DNA of 64,000 nt, taken from NCBI RefSeq assembly GCF_000716435.1, contig NZ_JNWO01000005.1, forward strand, positions 310,001 to 374,000, read 5' to 3'. This document shows positions 30,772 through 38,663 of this stretch, piece by piece (position 1 is the first letter of the stretch; every line of letters starts with the position of its first letter). Below the pieces are notes generated by a model. It ran no database searches. It was not told the origin of the DNA and saw only the letters and a program-made list of their open reading frames with translations. The DNA is from Streptomyces xylophagus (lineage in GTDB: Bacteria; Actinomycetota; Actinomycetes; Streptomycetales; Streptomycetaceae). Made by a program: the position numbers and the translations under genes.

Positions 30772-31545
30772 ATGGGACACCTGGACCACGCCACCTTCGG
30801 CTGGCTGACACCCGTGCTGTCATACGTGATGGCCTGTATGGGCGCCGCACTCGGGCTGCGCTGCACCGTCCGCGCGCTCGGCGCCACCGGCCGCTCGCGC
30901 CGCAACTGGCTCATCACCGCGGCCTCGGCGCTCGGCACCGGCATCTGGACCATGCACTTCGTGGCGATGCTCGGCTTCGGCGTCAGCGGCACCGACATCC
31001 GCTACGACGTGCCACTGACCATGCTCAGCCTCCTCGTCGCCATGGTCGTCGTCTGCGCGGGCGTCTTCGCGGTCGGCTACGGCCGCGACCGGGCCCGCGC
31101 GCTCTTCCTCGGCGGCCTCACCACCGGACTGGGCGTCGCGAGCATGCACTACCTGGGCATGGCGGCGATGCGGCTCCACGGAGACGTGAGCTACGACCCG
31201 ATGCTCGTCGGACTCTCCGTGCTCATCGCTGTCGTCGCCGCGACGGCGGCCCTGTGGGCGGCCCTCAACATCAAGTCGCCCGTCGCGGTCACCGCCGCCT
31301 CCCTCGTCATGGGGGCGGCCGTCAGCAGCATGCACTACACCGGCATGTTCGCGGTGCGCGTGCACGTCACGCCGTCAGGGGCGGTCCTGCCCGGGGCCAC
31401 GGCGATGCAGTTCATCTTCCCCCTCGCCGTCGGCCTCGGGTCCTACCTGTTCCTGACCTCGGCGTTCGTCGCGCTGTCGCCCACGACAGGAGAACGCGAG
31501 GCAACCGCCTCGGCCCAGCGGCCGCTCGAGAGCGTCGCCCGCTAG
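30772..31545 (+). CDS. MHYT-domain integral membrane sensor
   Basis: 257 residues with seven hydrophobic segments. The three MHYT motifs, MHFVAM (61-66), MHYLGM (125-130) and MHYTGM (187-192), mark the MHYT domain, proposed to bind copper and to sense O2, CO or NO near the outer face of the membrane. There is no GGDEF, EAL or kinase domain behind it, so signalling would have to go through a partner. No ribosome site precedes the ATG at 30772. The conservon begins 51 nt downstream. Confidence 0.87.
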   Translation: MGHLDHATFGWLTPVLSYVMACMGAALGLRCTVRALGATGRSRRNWLITAASALGTGIWTMHFVAMLGFGVSGTDIRYDVPLTMLSLLVAMVVVCAGVFAVGYGRDRARALFLGGLTTGLGVASMHYLGMAAMRLHGDVSYDPMLVGLSVLIAVVAATAALWAALNIKSPVAVTAASLVMGAAVSSMHYTGMFAVRVHVTPSGAVLPGATAMQFIFPLAVGLGSYLFLTSAFVALSPTTGEREATASAQRPLESVAR

Positions 31546-31596
31546 CCCGGCCCGCGCAGCCCGCCCCTGAGAACCACACTTCCGAGCGAGGAGGCC

Positions 31597-34119
31597 ATGC
31601 GTACCCCCCGTAGGACCCCGACAGCCGGCGCCGAGACGCCGCCCGTGCGCGGTCGTCGCGCGCACGCCGGACCACCCGCCGACGAACTCTTCGACGAGCC
31701 CCTCGACGCCCCGCCGGACGACATGCCCCCGCGCGCGGGACGATGGCGGATACGCCCCCGCACCGTACGAGCCAAGATCGTCTGCCTCCTGATGGTGCCG
31801 GTCGTCTCCCTGCTCGCCCTGTGGGCGTACGCCACCGTCAGCACCGCCCAGGACGTCGCCCGGCTACGACAGTTGCAGCGCGTGGACTCCGAGGTGCGCA
31901 GCCCCGTCGCGGCGGCCGTCGCCGCGCTACAGGCCGAGCGGTCGGCCGCGGTGAGCTATGCGGCCGACCCCGAGGCGGAGCCGAGCGGAGACCTGAAGAA
32001 GCTGGCGGCGACCACGGACCGGGCCGTCGCCCGGTTGCGGCTCGGCAACGACAACACGGTCGCCGACAGCGAAGAACTGCCGGCCGGAGTCGCCCTACGA
32101 CTGAAGACCTTCGTCACCGGAGCCGAGCAACTGCGGTCACTGCGAGCCGATGTGCTCGGGCACCGCGCGGGATGGGACGAGACGTACGGGCAGTACACGA
32201 AGACCATCTCGACGGCCTTCGCCGTGGGCGGGGCGCTCACCGGAATCCAGGACGCCGACCTCGGATCCGACGCGCGCGTGCTGCTCGAGTTCTCCCGGGC
32301 CGGGGAATCACTGTCCCAGGAGGACGCGGTACTCGCCGCCGCCCGACTCGACGGCCGACTCGACGGGGAGCGACTGAGGCTGTTCACCGGCGCCGTCGAC
32401 ACCCGCCGCACCCTCACCGACTCCGCCGTCGAGGATCTGAGCGGCTCCGAACGCGCCGCCTGGCAGAACCTCGCCGACACCAGCGCCTACGCCACGGTCG
32501 GCGCCGTCGAGGACAGGGTCCTCGCCACCAACTCGGCCTCCCGGGCGATCGCGGCCGCTCCGGAAACCATCTGGAACAACGCGCACGCACGCGTGCAGGA
32601 CGGCATGCGCACCATCGAGGAGGACGCGGGCAGCGGCGTCGCGGACCGCGCCGATCCGTTCGCCCGCGGGCTGCTCACCGCCGCCGGAGCCGCGGTCCTG
32701 CTCGGCCTCGCGGCCGTCATCGCGTCGCTCGTCATCTCGGTGCGCATCGGACGCGGTCTCGTCGTCGAGTTGGTGAGTCTGCGCAACGACGCCTTGGGGA
32801 TCGCCCGCCACAAACTCCCTGAGGCCATGCGGAGGTTGCGCGCGGGGGAGGAGATCGACATCAGGGCGGAGGCCCCGCCCGGGCCGCCCGCCGAGGACGA
32901 GACGGGACAGGTCGCCGAGGCCCTGGGCACCGTGCACCGAGCCGCCCTGCGCGCCGCCGTCGAACGCGCCGAACTCGCCAGCGGCATCTCCGGGGTCTTC
33001 GTCAACCTCGCCCGCCGCAGCCAGGTCCTGGTGCACCGTCAACTCAGCCTGCTGGACAGCATGGAGCGCCGCTCCGAGGACCCGAACGAACTGAGCGACC
33101 TGTTCCGCCTCGACCACCTGACCACCCGTATGCGACGGCACGCCGAGAGCCTGATCATCCTCTCCGGAGCGGCACCCGGCCGGGCCTGGCGCATGCCGGT
33201 CTCCCTGACCAACGTCGTCCGCGCCGCCGTCTCCGAGGTCGAGGACTACGCGCGCGTGGAGGTACGCCAACTCCCCGAGGCGGCTGTCGTCGGCGCGGCC
33301 GTCGCCGACCTCACGCATCTGCTCGCCGAGATCGTGGAGAACGCAGCCCAGTTCTCGCCGCCGCACACACGCGTGCGTGTCTCCGGCGAACCCGTCGGCA
33401 ACGGCTACGCCGTCGAGGTCGAGGACCGGGGCCTGGGCATGGGCAAGGAGTCCCTGGGAGAGGCCAACCGCCGCATCGAGCAGTCCGAGGCCCTCGACCT
33501 CTTCGACAGCGACCGGCTGGGCCTCTTCGTGGTCAGCAGGCTCGCCGCCCGCCACGGCATCAAGGTGCACCTGAGGACCTCGCCCTACGGCGGTACGACA
33601 GCGGTCGTCCTGCTGCCGACGACGCTGCTGCACGGCGGTGCTGCCGAACGCACGCCGCGCGCGGCCGTGGAGGACGGAGAGCGGGCCGTGGAACGCGAGT
33701 ACGCGCGTGTGCCCACCGCCGCCCAGCACCAGGAGTCCGTCCCGGCCTCGGCCGACCGGCCCGCCCTGGCGGCCGCCGCACGGGCCGCGGCGGAACCGGT
33801 GAACGACACCCCGCCTCCCGGAGTCACCACCTTGCGCCTGCACCGTCCTCCCGAGGACACCGAAAAATCCGAGGACAGCGACGACCTGCCACGCCGCGTA
33901 CGCCAGGCGAACCTCGCTCCCCAACTCCGCGAACAGCCCGCAGCGGAACGGGAACCGGCGCCGGCCCCACGCCACGAACACCGCACACCGGAGGTCGTAC
34001 GGGACCGGATGGCGGCCTACCGCGAAGGCTGGACGCGCGGCGGCGGCAGGCACCCGGGACGCGGTGCCACCCCAGGCCCCGCAACGGGCAGCGACAGCAG
34101 CGAAGGAGACCCCGCATGA
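31597..34119 (+). CDS. cvnA: conservon sensor histidine-kinase-like protein CvnA
   Basis: 840 residues. A TM helix (about 65-80, CLLMVPVVSLLALWAYATV) opens an extracellular NIT-like nitrate/nitrite-sensing domain (QRVDSEVRSPVAAAVAALQ, in parts). A second TM near 370 is followed by a HAMP linker and a GHKL ATPase domain with N-box LLAEIVENAAQFSPPHTRV and G-box VEVEDRGLGMGKES. The C-terminal 170 residues are disordered and Pro/Arg-rich. It heads the conservon; its ATG overlaps nothing upstream, and its stop overlaps cvnB (ATGA). Confidence 0.92.
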   Translation: MRTPRRTPTAGAETPPVRGRRAHAGPPADELFDEPLDAPPDDMPPRAGRWRIRPRTVRAKIVCLLMVPVVSLLALWAYATVSTAQDVARLRQLQRVDSEVRSPVAAAVAALQAERSAAVSYAADPEAEPSGDLKKLAATTDRAVARLRLGNDNTVADSEELPAGVALRLKTFVTGAEQLRSLRADVLGHRAGWDETYGQYTKTISTAFAVGGALTGIQDADLGSDARVLLEFSRAGESLSQEDAVLAAARLDGRLDGERLRLFTGAVDTRRTLTDSAVEDLSGSERAAWQNLADTSAYATVGAVEDRVLATNSASRAIAAAPETIWNNAHARVQDGMRTIEEDAGSGVADRADPFARGLLTAAGAAVLLGLAAVIASLVISVRIGRGLVVELVSLRNDALGIARHKLPEAMRRLRAGEEIDIRAEAPPGPPAEDETGQVAEALGTVHRAALRAAVERAELASGISGVFVNLARRSQVLVHRQLSLLDSMERRSEDPNELSDLFRLDHLTTRMRRHAESLIILSGAAPGRAWRMPVSLTNVVRAAVSEVEDYARVEVRQLPEAAVVGAAVADLTHLLAEIVENAAQFSPPHTRVRVSGEPVGNGYAVEVEDRGLGMGKESLGEANRRIEQSEALDLFDSDRLGLFVVSRLAARHGIKVHLRTSPYGGTTAVVLLPTTLLHGGAAERTPRAAVEDGERAVEREYARVPTAAQHQESVPASADRPALAAAARAAAEPVNDTPPPGVTTLRLHRPPEDTEKSEDSDDLPRRVRQANLAPQLREQPAAEREPAPAPRHEHRTPEVVRDRMAAYREGWTRGGGRHPGRGATPGPATGSDSSEGDPA

Positions 34120-34553
34120 TCCAGGACCCGAGCATGAGGGCCGCCCAGCGGTCCGGCGAACTCGACTGGCTGCTGGACGACTTGGTGCTGCGCGTGAGCG
34201 AAGTGCGGCATGCCGTGGTGCTGTCCAACGACGGCCTCGCCATCGGCGCGTCCACCGACCTCGAACGCGAGGACGCGGAACACCTCGCCGCGGTCGCCTC
34301 CGGATTCCACAGCCTGGCCAAGGGCGCGGGGCGGCACTTCGGCGCCGGTGGAGTGCGGCAGACCATGGTGGAGATGGACGACGGGTTCCTCTTCGTGGCC
34401 GCCGCAGGGGACGGCTCCTGCCTCGCCGTCCTCACCGCCGTGACCGCCGACATAGGCCTGGTGGCGTACGAGATGGCACGGCTCGTCAAGCGCGTGGGCG
34501 AGCACCTCTACACGCCGCCGCGCGTCGGTGCGCGGCCGCCCGTCGCCGGATGA
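34116..34553 (+). CDS. cvnB: conservon Roadblock/LC7 protein CvnB
   Basis: 145 residues. The Roadblock/LC7 fold is recognised from LDWLLDDLVLRVSEVRHAVVLSNDGLAIGAS (in parts) and AGGVRQTMVEMDDGFLFVAAA. Such proteins act as partners or GTPase-activating scaffolds for the Ras-like CvnD. The start overlaps cvnA by four bases, coupling translation. A close paralogue lies at 36308. Confidence 0.9.
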   Translation: MIQDPSMRAAQRSGELDWLLDDLVLRVSEVRHAVVLSNDGLAIGASTDLEREDAEHLAAVASGFHSLAKGAGRHFGAGGVRQTMVEMDDGFLFVAAAGDGSCLAVLTAVTADIGLVAYEMARLVKRVGEHLYTPPRVGARPPVAG

Positions 34554-34575
34554 GGCGAGAGTGGGGTCCGCTCAG

Positions 34576-34989
34576 ATGACCGAGGACATGACCGGCGCCC
34601 CGCACGAGCCGGGCAGCCAGTGGTACGACCAGGAAGCCGGGCCTCTCGTCCGCCCCTACGCCATGACGGGCGGACGTACCAAACCAGGCCCTACAGGGGT
34701 GCGTTTCGACCTGATCGCGCTCGTCACGCTGGATGTGGGCGCACCCGACTTCGACGACGACACCGGGCTCGGACCGGAGCACCGGGCCCTCATCGACCTG
34801 TGCCGCACGGAAACGCAGTCCGTCGCCGAACTCGCCGCCGGAGCGGACCTCCCCCTGGGGGTGGTCAGGGTGCTCCTCGGCGACCTCCTGGAGCTCGGCT
34901 GCGTCACCGTCAGCCGTCCGGTACCGCCCGCGCAGCTGCCCGACGAGCGGATTCTGCGCGAGGTGATCGAGGGACTTCGGGCACTGTGA
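34576..34989 (+). CDS. cvnC: conservon DUF742 protein CvnC
   Basis: 137 residues from the ATG at 34576; an in-frame GTG at 34561 has a better ribosome site (GAGG 5 nt upstream), so the start is unsure. The DUF742 pattern is seen from LVRPYAMTGGRTKPG through FDLIALVTLD and the winged-helix-like CRTETQSVAELAAGADLPLGVVRVLLGDLLELG (in parts), ending REVIEGLRAL. A second, synonymous-differing copy of the last nine codons lies at 35162-35188 across the cvnD start. Confidence 0.88.
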   Translation: MTEDMTGAPHEPGSQWYDQEAGPLVRPYAMTGGRTKPGPTGVRFDLIALVTLDVGAPDFDDDTGLGPEHRALIDLCRTETQSVAELAAGADLPLGVVRVLLGDLLELGCVTVSRPVPPAQLPDERILREVIEGLRAL

Positions 34990-35168
34990 TGAAACTTCAG
35001 AACCACTCGAACGCCTACGACACCGACTTGTGCACCCTTTCGCACACCGAACGGGTGCGAGGCGGTCACATCGGACAAATAGTGGTCCAACCTCCCCGGT
35101 TGAGGCCGCACTTGCCAAGATGCGTACCTACGGACGTCGAGCGTTGCCGGCACTCCCGAGAGAAGTGA
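34989..35168 (+). other. cvnC-cvnD spacer with a 59-codon open frame
   Basis: Most conservons have cvnC and cvnD touching; here 182 bp separate them. An open frame starts at the ATG overlapping the cvnC stop (TGATG) and ends 3 nt before the cvnD start, which looks like coupled translation. Its third codon positions are only about 70% G/C, well below its neighbours, so it may be non-coding. The 6-bp inverted repeat GCACCC/GGGTGC also lies in it. Confidence 0.35.
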
Positions 35169-35171
35169 TCG

Positions 35172-35777
35172 ATGGTCTCCGAGCACTCCGATGCCGAAGG
35201 CGGCGAGACGACCGCCCTGGCGTTGAAGATCCTGGTCGCCGGCGGATTCGGCGTGGGCAAGACCACCATGGTGGGCGCGGTCAGCGAGATCAGGCCGCTG
35301 CGCACCGAGGAACTGCTCAGCGAGGCCGGCCAGTTGGTGGACGACACCGACGGCGTGGACCAGAAGGTCACGACGACCGTCGCCATGGACTTCGGCCGCA
35401 TCACCATCAGGTCAGGCCTCTCCCTCTACCTGTTCGGCACACCGGGCCAGGACCGCTTCTGGTTCCTGTGGGACGAACTGTCGCAGGGCGCCCTCGGGGC
35501 CGTGGTCCTCGCGGACACCCGGCGACTGGAGGACTGCTTCCCCGCGGTCGACTACTTCGAGCACCGGCACATCCCGTTCGTGGTGGCCGTCAACTGCTTC
35601 GCGGGCGCCCGCAGTTACGGCGCCCGCGACGTCTCCCGCGCACTGGACCTCGACCCGGGAACACCGGTGGTCCTCTGCGACGCCCGTGACCGCGACTCGG
35701 GGAAGGAGGTGCTGATCCGACTCGTCGAGTACGCCGGGCGGATGCACACCGCCCGCATGCTCGACTCGGTGGGCTGA
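35172..35777 (+). CDS. cvnD: conservon Ras-like GTPase CvnD
   Basis: 201 residues. P-loop GGFGVGKTT at 24-32, switch II GTPGQD at 89-94 (G-T-P-G-Q rather than D-T-P-G-Q), and the fourth motif region VVAVNCF where Ras has NKxD. This is the ATP/GTP-binding domain of the conservon GTPases that work with CvnB. The ATG at 35172 lies within a second copy of the cvnC tail codons. No cytochrome P450 gene follows, unlike some conservons. Confidence 0.9.
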   Translation: MVSEHSDAEGGETTALALKILVAGGFGVGKTTMVGAVSEIRPLRTEELLSEAGQLVDDTDGVDQKVTTTVAMDFGRITIRSGLSLYLFGTPGQDRFWFLWDELSQGALGAVVLADTRRLEDCFPAVDYFEHRHIPFVVAVNCFAGARSYGARDVSRALDLDPGTPVVLCDARDRDSGKEVLIRLVEYAGRMHTARMLDSVG

Positions 35778-35786
35778 CAGGGCATC

Positions 35787-36215
35787 TCACTCCGAAATGC
35801 CCTTCTGCGCCAGGACCTTCTCGATCCTGACGCGGACGAGGAGTTCCCCCGGCACCCCGTTGCGGGCACCGAACTCCTCGGCGCGTTCCTCGCCCATGTA
35901 CCGGGCCCCGATCCGGGCGGCCCAGTACCGGAGTTCGCCCGGCTCCTCCGACAACTCGGCGCGCCCCTGCAACACCACGAAGTCGAACGGCGGCCGATCG
36001 TCGTCCACGCAGAGGGCGACTCGCCCATCACGGGCCAGATTGCGCCCTTTTACGGTGTCCTTCGCGGTGTTGAACACCACGTCGTCCCCGTCGAGCAGAA
36101 ACCAGATCGGCGCCACATGTGGGCTCCCATCGGCGCGAACGGTCGACAGCTTGCCGGTGCGCGTACCGTGCGAGACGAACGCCCGCCACTCCTCGTCGGT
36201 CATCTTCTGTGCCAT
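35787..36215 (-). CDS. PPOX-class F420-dependent oxidoreductase
   Basis: 142 residues; the ATG at 36215 has AAGGAGG 8 nt upstream, which decides the start. The split-barrel pattern of the pyridoxamine-oxidase-like family is seen in GKLSTVRADGSPHVAPIWFLLDGDDVVF (in parts), TAKDTVKGRNLARDGRVALCVDD and VVLQGRAEL. Basic residues after the first strands fit F420 use, common in actinomycetes. It reduces or oxidises an unknown small molecule. It lies between the conservon and the orphan Roadblock gene, on the opposite strand. Confidence 0.82.
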   Translation of the reverse strand: MAQKMTDEEWRAFVSHGTRTGKLSTVRADGSPHVAPIWFLLDGDDVVFNTAKDTVKGRNLARDGRVALCVDDDRPPFDFVVLQGRAELSEEPGELRYWAARIGARYMGEERAEEFGARNGVPGELLVRVRIEKVLAQKGISE

Positions 36216-36307
36216 GCCCCTATCCTCCTTGCCCGGGCGAGGGAGGTGGTGAAGGCTGACGGGAGATCCTCCGGCCAGGGGGAGACGCGACACGGGGAGG
36301 CCGGAAC

Positions 36308-36721
36308 ATGGCGCAGAACCAGGGACTGAGCTGGCTGCTGGACGATCTGACCGAACGCGTCGAGCACGTACGACACGCTCTCGTCCTGTCCAACGACGGA
36401 CTCGTGACGGGTGCGAGCACGGGACTGCGCCGCGAGGACGCGGAACATCTCGCCGCCGTCTCGTCCGGACTGCACAGCCTGGCCAAGGGCTCGGGACGCC
36501 ACTTCGGCGCGGGCGGGGTGCGGCAGACGATGATCGAGTTCGACGATGCCGTCCTGTTCGTCACCGCCGCGGGCAGCGGCAGTTGTCTGTGCGTCCTCAG
36601 CGGCGCGGAGGCGGACATCGGCCAGATCGCCTACGAGATGACGCTCCTCGTCAACCGCGTCGGCGAGCACCTCGGCGTGGACGCCCGACAGCCCGAGCGA
36701 ACCCCCGTCACAGAGCTCTGA
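36308..36721 (+). CDS. Roadblock/LC7 protein, paralogue of CvnB
   Basis: 137 residues, closely similar to CvnB along its length (LLDDL, VRHA-VLSNDGL, REDAEHLAAV, HSLAKG-GRHFGAGGVRQTM, ADIG-AYEM-LV-RVGEHL). GGGGAGG lies 7 nt before the ATG. It stands without its own CvnA, C or D and could swap with or compete against CvnB for CvnD. It is followed 126 nt later by a DUF6397-like gene. Confidence 0.85.
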   Translation: MAQNQGLSWLLDDLTERVEHVRHALVLSNDGLVTGASTGLRREDAEHLAAVSSGLHSLAKGSGRHFGAGGVRQTMIEFDDAVLFVTAAGSGSCLCVLSGAEADIGQIAYEMTLLVNRVGEHLGVDARQPERTPVTEL

Positions 36722-36847
36722 CCTGCGAATTCGTCAGCTTCCGCGGAGTTATCCACAGGCCTGCCACGAGATCCGCCGATCCGGCTACGGTTTGTTCATC
36801 GCGAGCGCACACAGCGTGAGCAGCAGACTCCGCGGGGGAGATTGACA

Positions 36848-37741
36848 ATGGCAGGCAACACCATCACCAAACCGTCCGACGTCTCGTGCACGCCGAGTCG
36901 CGCGGCACGAGAACTGGGGCTCAAGCGAGGCGAGTTCGACCTCGCGGTACACCTCGGACGCATCCGCACCGTGCCTGACGAAGGGGGCGGCGGTCGGCGC
37001 GTCGCCCGCACCGAGATCGACCGACTGCGCTCGGCGGACCGGTTCCCCGAAACACTCCTGGAAAGTGTCAGGACCGTGGGCACCACGGACGGCGCGGCCC
37101 TCATGGAGATCACCTCCGCCAGGTTCACCCGCTTCGCCCGGCTGGGACTCGTGGTGCCGGTGAAGTTCTACCTCAACCGCTACCGGGCCGTGGTCTGGCT
37201 CTATCTGGCCGAAGAACTACGGCAGTTCGCCACCGACAAGAACCACACCTCGCTGCTGAACGGCCGCACGCCGGAGGGACTGCGGGACCAATTGCAAGCG
37301 GGCCTGGATCTACGGCCCCGCAACTGGCGCGGACGCCATCTGGGATTCCTGCTGCGCGAGGCCGACGGCCCGTGGGAGCGCGCCGGAGCCCTGGCCGCCC
37401 TGCTCGACCCCGTCCAGATCGCCGAAATCGTCCAGGACCCCTACGAGCGCGCCTACTTGAACAGGTTCCGGCCGGACCCGCCCGCCCATGGGGCTCCCGG
37501 CTCGCCCGCCGCCCACCTCGCCGAGCGAATCATGACGGCGGCCGACCCGGACGAGATCAGCTGGCTGCGGGCGGATCTGACCCAGGTGCTGGACGAGGCA
37601 CGGCTTCACCGCCCCGCACCACGGCCCATCTCCGAACCGGCCGCACCGCCGCCGTCCCTGAGCCAGCAGCCGCACGAGCCGGCGCGGGAGCCCGAGCGAT
37701 CACGCGGAGTGCTGGGTTGGCTGCGTCGCAGAAGCGCATGA
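36848..37741 (+). CDS. DUF6397-like protein
   Basis: 297 residues; the ATG at 36848 has GGGAG 7 nt upstream (the TTG at 36842 is less likely). The N-terminal 130 residues look like a DNA-binding/helical domain: TPSRAARELGLKRGEFDLAVHLGRI (in parts) resembles a MerR/excisionase-type helix-turn-helix followed by RRVARTEIDRLRS. The tail is Pro-rich and ends in a basic segment (GVLGWLRRRSA). Known mainly from streptomycetes; function unknown, perhaps regulatory. It lies downstream of the orphan Roadblock gene. Confidence 0.65.
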   Translation: MAGNTITKPSDVSCTPSRAARELGLKRGEFDLAVHLGRIRTVPDEGGGGRRVARTEIDRLRSADRFPETLLESVRTVGTTDGAALMEITSARFTRFARLGLVVPVKFYLNRYRAVVWLYLAEELRQFATDKNHTSLLNGRTPEGLRDQLQAGLDLRPRNWRGRHLGFLLREADGPWERAGALAALLDPVQIAEIVQDPYERAYLNRFRPDPPAHGAPGSPAAHLAERIMTAADPDEISWLRADLTQVLDEARLHRPAPRPISEPAAPPPSLSQQPHEPAREPERSRGVLGWLRRRSA

Positions 37742-37777
37742 GTCACGGCGCTCACGCATGGCTGCGGAGCGCTGTGG

Positions 37778-38644
37778 CTAGAGCGCTCTGAACAGCCCTT
37801 CCTGGACGACCGAGACGAGCAGGCGGCCCTCCCTGTCGTAGATGCGCCCGCGGGCCAGACCGAGGCCGCCCGTCGCGATCGGGGACTCCTGGTCGTACAG
37901 GAACCACTCGTCCGCGCGGAACGGCCGGTGGAACCACATGGCGTGGTCGAGGGAGGCCATGTCGAAGTTCCGCGGTCCCCACAGGGGTTCGACGGGGATA
38001 CGGACGGCGTCCAGGAGCGTCATGTCGCTGGCGTACGTCAGCGCGCAGGTGTGCACCAGCGGATCGTCGCCGAGCGGCCCGACCGCGCGCATCCACACCG
38101 CGCTGCGCGGCTCGGCGTCCTTGATCTCCTCGGCGCTCCAGCGCAGCCCGTCCGCGTACCGGATGTCGAAGGGCTGACGCCGAGCCATCCGCTCCAACTG
38201 CTCCGGCAGCGCGCCCAGATGGGCCCGGACCTCCTCCGCCACCGTCGGCAGGGACTCCGGGTCCGGGACCTCGCGGGCCGGCGGCAGCTGGTGCTCGAAC
38301 GGACCTTGCTCAGGCTTGTGAAAGGAGGCGGTGAGATTGAAGATCGTGCGGCCCTGCTGCACGGCGGTGACCCGACGGGTGGTGAACGACCGCCCGTCCC
38401 GCACCCGCTCGACCTGGTACACGATCGGCACGCCCGGCCGGCCGGGGCGCAGGAAGTACGCGTGCAGCGAGTGCACGGGCCGGTCGCCCTCGGTGGTGCG
38501 CCCGGCGGCGACCAGCGCCTGGCCCGCCACCTGGCCGCCGAAGACCCGCTGCAGGGACTCCTGCGGGCTGCGGCCACGGAAGATGTTGACCTCGATCTGC
38601 TCCAGGTCGAGCAGGTCGACGAGCCGCTCTGCCGGGTTCGTCAT
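37778..38644 (-). CDS. tesB: acyl-CoA thioesterase II
   Basis: 288 residues from the ATG at 38644 (AGGAG about 10 nt upstream; the longer frame is antisense noise). Double hot-dog fold: the N-terminal LEQIEVNIFRGRSPQESLQRVFGGQVAGQAL (in parts), HSLHAYFLRPGRPGVPIVYQVERVRDGRSFTTRRV in the first domain and ASLDHAMWFHRPFRADEWFLYDQESPIATGGLGLARGRI in the second carry the conserved Asp and Gln/Thr residues of TesB. It hydrolyses acyl-CoA to free acid and CoA. It follows the helicase gene on the same strand (19 nt). Confidence 0.93.
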   Translation of the reverse strand: MTNPAERLVDLLDLEQIEVNIFRGRSPQESLQRVFGGQVAGQALVAAGRTTEGDRPVHSLHAYFLRPGRPGVPIVYQVERVRDGRSFTTRRVTAVQQGRTIFNLTASFHKPEQGPFEHQLPPAREVPDPESLPTVAEEVRAHLGALPEQLERMARRQPFDIRYADGLRWSAEEIKDAEPRSAVWMRAVGPLGDDPLVHTCALTYASDMTLLDAVRIPVEPLWGPRNFDMASLDHAMWFHRPFRADEWFLYDQESPIATGGLGLARGRIYDREGRLLVSVVQEGLFRAL

Positions 38645-38663
38645 GGGTGGGATTCTCCTGTGC

